From contig WHVA01000259.1 of assembly GCA_015179125.1 (NCBI GenBank), positions 89,425 through 153,424 of the forward strand: 64,000 nucleotides of DNA, in the 5' to 3' direction. Below the pieces are notes generated by a model. The model was not told where the DNA came from and did no database searches. It saw nothing but the letters and a program-made list of their open reading frames with translations. This DNA is from Gautieria morchelliformis. Its lineage: Eukaryota > Basidiomycota > Agaricomycetes > Gomphales > Gomphaceae. A program made the translations under genes and the position numbers. This document shows positions 21,421 through 30,300 of the stretch, piece by piece (position 1 is the stretch's first letter; each line of letters opens with the position of its first letter).

Positions 21421-22149
21421 TCACATGCTTGTCTAACTTCAGTCGCGTAGGGGAGGCCACCACCGAATGAATGAACCATATGCGCCAGTGCGCGGCGCTT
21501 GACGTCTATAGCTATGAGCTACAGCAGCATTATACGCAACATGTACGCAATCATCTTTCCATGGAAATGGACAGAAACATACCTATCCCTCATCACGGGC
21601 CATGCCATACACAAGACACGCGAAAAATCACGCCTCATGAACACATACTGTACCCTACACATGCACTCCTTGCACGCACACGCCCTTGCTCAACCTCACG
21701 TGACGTATCTTCGAAACTACGTAATGCCCGACATGGCGTTCCAGCAGGGATCGTCAATACTTAGTCCCTCGCTATGCTTCTCTGCCTCCGCTCCTTCGAC
21801 CATAGCGCTGATTCGTGGTGGCCACCACGTAGGCACGTGCACGTTGGCTGCGCGTCTATGAATGAATACCTTATACTTATACCGCCCAGCGAAACAGTGC
21901 ACGAGAGGGGCGACGCTGTATCGGAGGGAAAAGGGTTTGGGAAGGGACGGGTGATGGTTGAACGCTGAGCGCTGCGCGAGGATTGGCGCCGCGACGGTGA
22001 CGTTGAATTACGGTGTTTGTGGCTAGGAAGTGTTATTTAGCTCAGCAACCAGCAATAGAATGAGAGTGCGCACGGACAGGGTAGAAAGGGAGGGATATCT
22101 AGACAAGATACAGGATCAGTGTTGGACCACACGAGTGCACCGCACCACA

Positions 22150-22800
22150 TGAGACAGGTGAAGGAGCCGGACGCGCCCGCGGAGGACGCGTAAAAGGCGG
22201 AGGGCTTGCGGCGGAGAGTGTGGTCTGCAGAGAACCGTGGATTGCCAAACGTGGCTGTTGACGAGGAGGCCGTGCCCGGGCGGTCGCGCGACGGGTGGGC
22301 GGGGACGAGCTAGAGCTGGAGATTGAGCGGGTGGTTCGACTTTGCGGGTGCGGGCGGACGACGATGGAGGTCTAATCTGATACGGGAGATCGTCGAGTGA
22401 AAGCAAGCAGGAATAGACCTGCCTCGTTCGAAGAGAGCCTTTTTTTCTTGTGCTTCTTGTTCGAGTCTTCGGACACGGTTGGGGCCTCGGTTAGCCCCTG
22501 CTGGGTGGGCGCGTCGTGGGTGAGCTTGTCGAGTCTCTCGGCGAGTGCGGCGGGCAGGAAGGCGGAGAGTGTGGAGAGGATGTGGGTATAGTGGTGGGAA
22601 GAGAGAGGAGCATCGTGACCGGAAGCCGCGACGTAACGGGGGCTCGGCGGGCATGGGCGTCGCCGTGGGAGATGGCGCCCAGGGTCTGCATTCCGCGCGT
22701 GCGCCCGGATGCAGCCCACGCGCGAGATCAAGAAGCACACGCGACCAGGATAGTTTCTGCGACATTAGACCCGGTGCCTGCAGGTGCCAGTGCCCACTCA
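22150..22800 (-). pseudogene. fragment of an unrecognised conserved gene (copy A, half 2)
   Basis: The minus strand encodes LSSHHYTHILSTLSAFLPAALAERLDKL, an acidic/Lys-rich stretch (SEDSNKKHKKKRLSSNEAG) and LFLLAF. Block B has the same protein at 45.3-45.54 kb on its plus strand, continuing to a C-terminal part (VVGAGTDARVAHSHKRMLEIVDL) that A lacks. Frame changes downstream and the missing end make this copy a relic. Family not recognised. Confidence 0.45.
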
Positions 22801-23636
22801 TGAGGTGGTAGGCCGGTTATTCATTTGTTCGGTTGAGATTTGGCAGGTTCATGGTTTTAACATGCTCAACCACGAATGATAGACGACTGGCCATGGAATA
22901 ATGTTCGAGTGCCAGTTTCACTGTGACTGTGTCGTCGGTACTGACGAATGAGGCAGGAATCAGCCATGTTCTTGGCGGGAAATTGCTTTTACTTACTTTT
23001 GCATTCCATAAAGGGTCATAGACAGCTACAGAACTCCAGAGGCAGCTCGACCAGGAGGAAGCGACATCACGAACCGAGAAGGACAACCGCGTAAACCAAC
23101 AACAGATAGTACCGGTTCTAACGTTACATCCAAGTAAGAGATCATCATTTGATTACGCATGAGGGTGCATACCAACAGAAACAAGATGTCCTGAAGCTGG
23201 CCTCCTCCACAAGATTTCAACCTAGTGTAACGACTCGAGGAAAATAATTCTCGTACGATGCACAGGGCTCGCTCATGCTTCCAAGCTGTTCTCCGAAGGA
23301 ATACATCACTAGCAGCATAACTTTGAACGCTGTCCGCGCAACTCCGCATCTCAGAGTCTCGGATAGCCATTGCAGCGACCTGATCCTTGCAACCGTGATG
23401 CTTTCTATCTGGAAGATCCTACACTCTCCGAGCTCAGCAACCTCTCTCTAGAGTCTAGTCTGACATACCGATTGAGCTGTGAGTACGTGGTACTACTAGT
23501 ACCTAGGTCTCAAGACTCGCCGTTGGGGCAAGCGGGGTTACTGAACGGGAATTGAGTGGGGAGGGATCTGCGTCGATCCTTATACGGAGTTAGCGGTGGA
23601 GATACCACGCAGGGAGAGCATGTCGTGTAACATGTA

Positions 23637-23735
23637 ATAAGTTTTGCATCTGTGTCCACTAGACACAATAACGAACCAGAGTCGACACGTTACCAGCGTT
23701 AGTCCCTGATCATTAGCCAATGTTCTACAGTTTGT
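23637..23735 (+). repeat. left arm of inverted repeat flanking the tubulin cofactor gene
   Basis: AGTTTTGCATCTGTGTCC...ACACAATAACGAACC...GATCATTAGCCAATG recurs inverted at 24518-24613 with some indels. The arms enclose the gene at 23977-24480. Confidence 0.7.
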
Positions 23736-23976
23736 AGGTGTGTCTCCTAGAGGCCAGGTGGAGAGTCAGTTACACCTAGTAGTTCCCTAGGGAAACTGGG
23801 AGGTCACGTCTTCTTCTTGAGGTGCAGGCTGGGATATTGGCTGCGCTTGAGGAGGTTATCTGCTTGGGGGTCACGCACGAACATCGACAATCGTAATAGG
23901 GACATCAAAATTGATGCTCCAGTAGTCGGATGGACATCGTTGGTTATCCTGCATGTCGTCTTCCAACGCAAGTGTC

Positions 23977-24480
23977 TCAGATACCTGCCTCCTCCAGTGC
24001 TTCCTCTGCCTTCATAAGGTCCTCGTCTGTGGAGAGCGTCGGCCTGGCAGTGACTGATCTGGGCGTGCCAGGACATGAGTGGTTGGAGATGGCTAATATC
24101 CAGTCAACTCACCACTAGTTCTCGCAACTCGGATACTCCAGTCCCAAGACGCTTCTGAGTTTCCGGGATCATCTTCTGCGACTCCACAAGCAGCTTTTGC
24201 TATCACGATTTCAACATAAATGAATCAACCCCCAAGCGCAAAACGGCATACCTGGTTCTTGATATCCCACTCATCCGCGGCATCCGCAATGTATTTATCT
24301 ACTCTTCGCTGCTGGTCCTCCGCCTCTGTCTTGTACATGTTGTACTCCTTTAGTATTCTGCCAGGGCATTTGGTTGAGTGTGGTAGCATTCAGTCAAAAA
24401 GAGAGGCATAGGCACGTACTCACCGCTTGATGGATCCAGTTGATTTTCAGTTGTCTGTGGACAGCAGCAGGGTCACTCAT
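23977..24480 (-). CDS. tubulin-folding cofactor A (TBCA/Rbl2 family)
   Basis: ATG 24480 starts MSDPAAVHRQLKI. Exons about 24480-24424, 24357 or 24347-24252, 24199-24113 and 24043-23977 encode EYNMYKTEAEDQQRRVDKYI, ADAADEWDIKNQ, QKLLVESQKMIPETQKRL and a tail DEDLMKAEEALEEAGI-stop. This is the small three-helix chaperone that binds beta-tubulin during folding; about 105-110 aa is the usual size. Introns are GT-AG. Joining exon 2 in frame needs acceptor 24348 rather than the better CAG at 24358, and the exon 3-4 join is off by one with the best sites. So this is either unusual splicing or a recently damaged copy. An inverted repeat encloses it. Confidence 0.68.
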
Positions 24481-24517
24481 AGTCGCAAGTGGTGGGGGAG
24501 GTCAGAAATGTAGATCA

Positions 24518-24613
24518 TTGGCTAATGATCAAAGCCGAGGACCAACACTGGTACTGTAACGTGTGACTCGACATGGTTCGTTATTGTGTCCAGCGGACAC
24601 AGATGCAAAACTT
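24518..24613 (-). repeat. right arm of inverted repeat flanking the tubulin cofactor gene
   Basis: Inverted match to 23637-23735 (CATTGGCTAATGATC, GGTTCGTTATTGTGTCC, GGACACAGATGCAAAACT). Its outer end runs into the first 1.2 kb tandem unit. Confidence 0.7.
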
Positions 24614-25040
24614 AGTACTTGTATTTATTGCTAAATTTTTGGAATCATATATTCATGTCAAACGCGTCTCACTACATACACGGGACGTATCAAAATTCTC
24701 TCAAAACACGCGGCGTAATGTTTGTCGCGTTTTGTCGCTCCGAGTCCGTCTTGTCGCCGGGCGGCGTACCAGATTGGCGTCCTGCGCCGAAGGCATGGGG
24801 GATTCAGGCTGCCACAACCCACGGTCATGTGAGAACACTGGGGAGGAGAAGGAAGGAATTGACAGCGCACCTTTGGAATGCATTCTGGTGCTTCACACTT
24901 CTGATTTGTCCTGAGTAGCTCGGCATAGTGTGAAAATTGCCGCATATCGATTGCCACCTCGATGAGCTGAGCATGAGCATGCAATGCGAGGACATCTTGG
25001 ATGGGGGGTGAGTTTGACTGAGGGTATAATTTAAACATGG

Positions 25041-25325
25041 AGCATAATGGTGCGCTTTTTGGGGCTGGTGCGTTGTCAGACAGGACCTACGATGAGATGG
25101 TTTAAGAACATACCTGGGCGCGAAAGAACGGCGAAGCCCTTTGGGGCTGGTGCGTTGTCAGACAGGACCTACGATGAGATGGTTTAAGAACGTACCTGGG
25201 CGCGAAAGAACGGCGAAGCCCTTTGGGGCTGGTGCCCCGAGCGACAGCGCACCAGCCCCAAAGGGCTTCGCCGTTCTTTCGCGCCCAGGTATGTTCTTAA
25301 ACCATCTCATCGTAGGTCTTGTCTG
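25041..25325. repeat. 98-bp direct repeats followed by an inverted copy (large hairpin)
   Basis: The unit (GGGGCTGGTGCG...CGGCGAAGCCCTTT) occurs twice directly from 25057, then once inverted at about 25250-25325 with a short spacer. This forms a stem of about 70-80 bp. Tandem unit 2 has two direct units (26367-26580) and lacks the inverted copy. Confidence 0.75.
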
Positions 25326-25508
25326 ACAACGCGTGGTTGTTGATGCAGGGTACGGGAGATCGTGTTTGACTGGCAAGAAGAGTAGGAGCGGAGACAGCGT
25401 GCGTGTAAATTTCGTGAACCTCTTGCGAACGTTGCTTGGGCTTAGGCAAGAAGGGACGTGCATGGTGGAAGTCGACAAGTTGGTTTAGGATGCGGACGTA
25501 GCAGGGCA

Positions 25509-25576
25509 GATTTTATACTGGAGGGTCAACCGACTCTGTCCGAGACAGAGTCGGTTACCCTCCAGTATATAAAATC
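25509..25576. repeat. palindrome with outward TATA motifs, copy 1
   Basis: Arms of about 32 bp (GATTTTATACTGGAGGG, AACCGACTCTGTC) meet around a 3-base centre (CGA). TTTATA and TATAAA lie at the two outer ends, mirror images. One base and one TA step differ between the arms. Confidence 0.8.
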
Positions 25577-25910
25577 ATTCTCGTACGACTCGTACGGGAA
25601 TGCACGGGTGCAACAGTTCCGCCAATGGGGATTATGTCTCGCACTTCCACGTAACTGTACTAGAAGAGAGCATCCGACACAACGTAGGAGTTTGAAAATA
25701 CGCTCGCATCTCACAGTGAGCGAACGCCTCAGAATTGCCTCTTGTCAGCTTACTCGCTCATCATCTAGTAGCAGCTTAGGTACAAAATGATCCACTTTTC
25801 ATGAAAATTGAGTAAGAGTACTTGCAGTCTAGTGGCTGAATGTGCCGTGTGCGATGGTGACAAGCTGTTCATGTTAACCAGGGATCCAGCTGAGAACGTG
25901 TACTTGTGTG

Positions 25911-27066
25911 CGGACACAGATGCAAAACTTAGTACTTAGTACTTATTGCTAAACTTTTGGAATCATATATTCATGTCAAACGCGTCTGACTACATACACG
26001 GGACGTATCAAAATTCGCGGCGCAATGTTTGTCGCGTTTTGTCGCTCCGAGTCCGTCTTGTCGCCGGGCGGCGTACAAGATTGGCGTCCTGCGCCGAAGA
26101 CATGGGGGATTCAGGCTGCCACAACCCACGGTCATGTGAGAACACTGGGGAGGAGAAGGAAGGAATTGACAGCGCACCTTTGGAATGCATTCTGGTGCTT
26201 CACACTTCGGATTTGTCCTGAGTAGCTCGGCATGGTGTGAAAAGTGCCGCATATCGATTGTCACTTCGACGAGCCGAGCATGAGCTTGCAATGCGAGGAC
26301 GTCTTGGATGGGGGGTGAGTCTGACTGAGGGTATAATTTAAACATGGAGTATAATGGTGCGCTTTTTGGGGCTGGTGCGTTGTCAGACAGGACCTACGAT
26401 GAGATGGTTTAAGAACATACCTGGGCACGAAAGAACGGCGAAGTGGTTTGGGGCTGGTGCGCTGTCGTCTGGGGCTGGAGCGTGTCAGACAAGACTTACG
26501 AGCATATGGTTTAAGAACATACCTGGGCGCGAAAGAACGGCGAAGTGGTTTGGGGCTCGTGCGCTGTCGCTCGGGGCTGTTGTGGTTGTTGATGCAGGAT
26601 ACGGGCGATCACGCTTGACTTGCAAGAAGGGCAGGAGCGGAGACAACGTGCGTGTAAATGTAATGAACCTCTTGCGAATGTTGCTTGGGCTTAGGCTAGA
26701 AGGGACGTGCATGGTGGAAGTTGACAAGTTGGTTTAGGATGCGGACGTAGCAGGGCTGGCAGATTTTATACTGGAGGGTCAACCGACTCTGTCCGAGACA
26801 GAGTCGGTTACCCTCCAGTATAAAATCATTCTCGTACGACTCGTACGGGAATGCACGGGTGCAACAGTTCCGCCAATGGGGATTATGTCTCGCACTTCCA
26901 CGTAACTGTACTAGGAGAGAGCATCCGACACAACGTAGGAGTTTGAAAATACGCTCGCATCTCACGCGTGGGCGAACGCCTCAGAATTGCCTCTTGTCAG
27001 CTTACTCGCTCATCATTTAGCAGCTTAGGTACAAAATGATCCACTTTTCATGAAATTGAGTAAGAG
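25911..27066 (+). repeat. tandem unit 2 (about 1.2 kb)
   Basis: Second copy of 24594-25818, after a 92-bp spacer that itself resembles 43690-43760 in block B. It carries the matching minus-strand frame (26345 down to 25971), two direct 98-bp units and the second palindrome. Confidence 0.8.
26762..26827. repeat. palindrome with outward TATA motifs, copy 2
   Basis: Same structure as 25509-25576, two bases shorter at the outer TATA step. Confidence 0.8.
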
Positions 27067-27201
27067 GGCTCTGCAGGATTTGATGTCAGAAATACTTAGT
27101 GGTTGAGTCTTGACCGGCCTACTTCTCTGCCACACAAACACATGAATTTCTGGTTTTATAATCTTGTTAAAGGGCCTATAGCCTTCAATTATAGGTACTG
27201 A

Positions 27202-27232
27202 CTAGGTGGGTACCCGCGCTTCGCGCGGGGGT
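27202..27232 (-). other. Helitron 3' terminal hairpin and CTAG
   Basis: On the minus strand a CCCGCGCGAAGCGCGGG hairpin precedes TACCCACCTAG, then host T. In Helitrons this hairpin acts as the end-of-transfer signal. The same structure is at 33191-33221 and, degenerate, at 34739-34769. Confidence 0.88.
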
Positions 27233-27350
27233 GTAGGTCAAACGCATCGGTAAGGTCAAGTGCATTGGGGAAAATAAAAGTAACCAATTTGCATCAAGTA
27301 AAATCAAGTAACACACATAAACCATATCAAGAGAAGTGGATATAAAAAAA

Positions 27351-30300
27351 TCAAGGAGCTCTAAGTAATACATCTTTATATACAATGTTGGTTGTGTCCA
27401 AACCCTCCTCAAGCAAGACCTTGACTCTGTTCCAATTGGTCCCTCTTGATACACCAACATACAACTGACCATGTCCAAACACTGGATATCTCAGGTCCAG
27501 CCCAACCGTACCCAAAGACTGTCCCTGAGACTTGTTGATAGTCATTGCAAATGCCAAACGCACTGGAAACTGCCTCCTTTGCAGCACAAATGGCAACTCT
27601 CCCTCTGATGGCTTAATGATGATCCTGGGGATGAAAGCAATATTGCCTGCACATGGACCTGAGATGATCCTGACCTCCAACACTCTAATGCTTATCCTCA
27701 CCAACCGCAACCTTGTCCCATTGCATAGTCCTTGCTTCTGATCCAAATTGCGCAACAGCATCATAGGCACTCCAGGCTTGACTTCCAAGCGAGCAGGAGG
27801 AAGACAGCCCATCTCTATGGAATTCAGATACTCCACAGGATACCGATCTGCATCTTCGGATTCTTCAATGGAATTTGCACAGTGCAAGACCTGAGCATCA
27901 CCTGGAAACTCCCTAAACACCATGGAATTGATCTCATTGACCTCAGTGTTTCTGGCACAGAGGATGGCACGCTCCAAAAAGTAATTGTCCTGGGCAGGGA
28001 CATGATTGCCAATGCCAGGGTATATTTCCTGGATCAGATCTTCAATTCCAGGGCCACAAACCATGTGAGGAGGCAGTGAGAACGTATGATCTAGTGGGAG
28101 ATCCTTTCCCTGGCCCACATTCTGCAGCCATTCTGCAAACCTGGCTCTGTCAGGGTCATTTCTCACCCGCATGTTCTCTGTCAGATGGAGGACATTGATC
28201 TTTGGCCACAGATATGACTTCTGAAGGGTAGCTCCCACGATATCCTCCTTGGAGCCTTTAGGGACAATTGGCAGAGTCTGCTGAAAGTCACCTCCAAAGG
28301 CGACTGTGATGCCACCAAAGGGTCTATCAGGCTGGTCAAGGAAATCCCTCAGTGTCCTGTCAATGGCCTCTATGGCATGGCGATGCTGCATTGCAGCCTC
28401 ATCCCAGATGAGGAGACTGGCCTGTCTCAGCATGTCAGCCTTGTCAGAGTTCTTTTTGATGGAGGAGAAAGAGCGCTCATGGACAGGAATGGGAATTCCA
28501 AGCATGCTATGAGAGGTTGTACCCTTAGTGAGGATAAGTGCAGCCATTGCAGATGAGGCTACTGCAATCACAATGAGGCTCTCCGCTCTACAGGAGTGGA
28601 TTAGAGTGTTCCATGTGAATGATTTCCCGGCGCCACCTGAGCCAGTGACAAAAAACATTTGTCCATCAGGTTTCCCATGAGCATCTCTGGTCAGTGCCGA
28701 CCGTAATATCTGATCATGCGCAGACCTTTGCCCCTCATTCAGCTTGGGAACCTCCTCATCAGCCTTTTCCCTCTCTTCAACAGGGTCATAGTCCCTCTGC
28801 TCAGCTATGAACCTGTTTCCAATGAGGGCCTCCCACTCGCCTGCCACCCGAGGCATATCATCAAAGCTGCTCAAGGACATTCCACCCTGCTGGAGGATTT
28901 TTTCCAAGAGAAAGAGGCCAAAATCATAAACCTGATCATCCTGTGGATCCTGCATACCATGTCTGAGTTGGAGCTGATGTCTGAGATCATCACATATGTG
29001 CTCCCTGAAGCCATCCCATAGTCTGCCAGGACCCGATGGATTGCAATGGCCAAGGATGGTGGCAAAGAGATGTCTGAGCTGAGCACCTGTTTTCATGCCA
29101 CTGGCTTCCTGGAGACACAACCTCAACTCCTGATCATCATCCAGAAGTCCCCTTGCACGACAGGCCTCCTTGTAAGTAGCATATTGTATGCCATCCACCG
29201 ACCTAAGCTCCTCAAAGGATCTAGCCCCCTTGACCACTGTGAGGAGAGTGCGCACAAAAAATCTCTCTCCTGATCTAGGGTTTGCAAAGTGAAGGCGACC
29301 GATGCTATAACCTCCTTGGCGTGGTGTCCATACCTTTTCCTGTGAGTGCCAGGTAAAATGCTCAGGAAACTCCACATAGAGCAGATCACGTGCTTCAGGG
29401 TAGATATCATTGGCCTCAAAGTAAGCCATGAGCGGTGTCTTTTTCGCCTCAGCCCTTTCCAGGATGTTGTCCACATCCTGGTTGGGATCAAAGATGATTG
29501 TGTGATGGTCCTTTTCATGGACTGGCAGTGCCATGACTGCAGGCACCTGGGTGTGGATTTCCCGCTCCAGCAACCTCCGACAGGCCTCATGAGCACTGAC
29601 ATAGCGAGCGTCCAGGTACTGCTTAATTTCATCCTGGGTGCGACCAAACTCCATGGTGGTCCGATCATGGCCCTTGTAGAGATACTTGTGGATATACTTG
29701 ATACACCTCACATTGATGGTGAGTTCAGGGTTGATGTGACACCAGAATTTGAGCAAGAGCAGAGCAGAGTATGGCGCAACCCATCTGTTGTCCAGCATGT
29801 CACCTCTGACATTGTGCAGCCTTCCATCATTGCGACGACGATATTTTGGATATCCATCCTCATTCAGACTGGTTTCCTCACAGAATGGCTTTGGGAAGTT
29901 TTTCTTGCACTTGCCATTTTCCATGCAGGGTGCGTTTGGTTTCATTTCTCCACAGGGACCATGTGTCATCAGCTCACAGACCAACCGGTAGAGGACAGGA
30001 TGAGTCTCTGGATCAGGGAACTCTGCCGAAATCATTGAATCCACCTCATGTGGATGTCTGATCTTGGAATCTCTTTCAAACCAGATAAGAATATGCATGT
30101 GTGGGAGTCCCCTTTTCTGGAATTCAATGGTGTGGACGCAAGCGACGGTTTCCCCAAAAATCTTTTCCTTGACGATCAAGTCAATGAGGTATTTCTTTTT
30201 GAGCTGGAACACCCGCGACACCAGGTCAGGCCTGTCCTGAGGAGTTTGTCCAGGCAACAACGCATCCAATACCTCCTGCCAGTTGGGATTGGCAGTCATG

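Larger units (their letters stand above)
19690..23516 (+). repeat. segmental duplication block A
   Basis: Several stretches recur inverted in 37130-47750. Pairs (A with B): 19.70-20.03 with 44.28-44.70; 20.2-20.56 with 43.87-44.18; 21.35-22.15 with 46.86-47.75; 22.2-22.8 with 45.25-45.80; 22.83-23.30 with 43.10-43.35; 23.31-23.40 with 41.74-41.82; 23.40-23.52 with 37.13-37.25. Read in the same direction, the order of the first two groups is swapped between copies. A lacks the gene core seen in B at 44.8-45.2 and both transposons of B. Confidence 0.75.
24594..25818 (+). repeat. tandem unit 1 (about 1.2 kb)
   Basis: It starts CGGACACAGATGCAAAAC and ends near TTGAGTAAGAG. It shares nearly its whole length with 25911-27066. 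Each unit holds a minus-strand frame of about 125 codons (25038 down to 24658, starting MFKLYPQS) that stays open in both, a minisatellite of about 98 bp and one palindrome with outward TATA motifs. Whether the frame is a gene is unknown. Confidence 0.8.
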
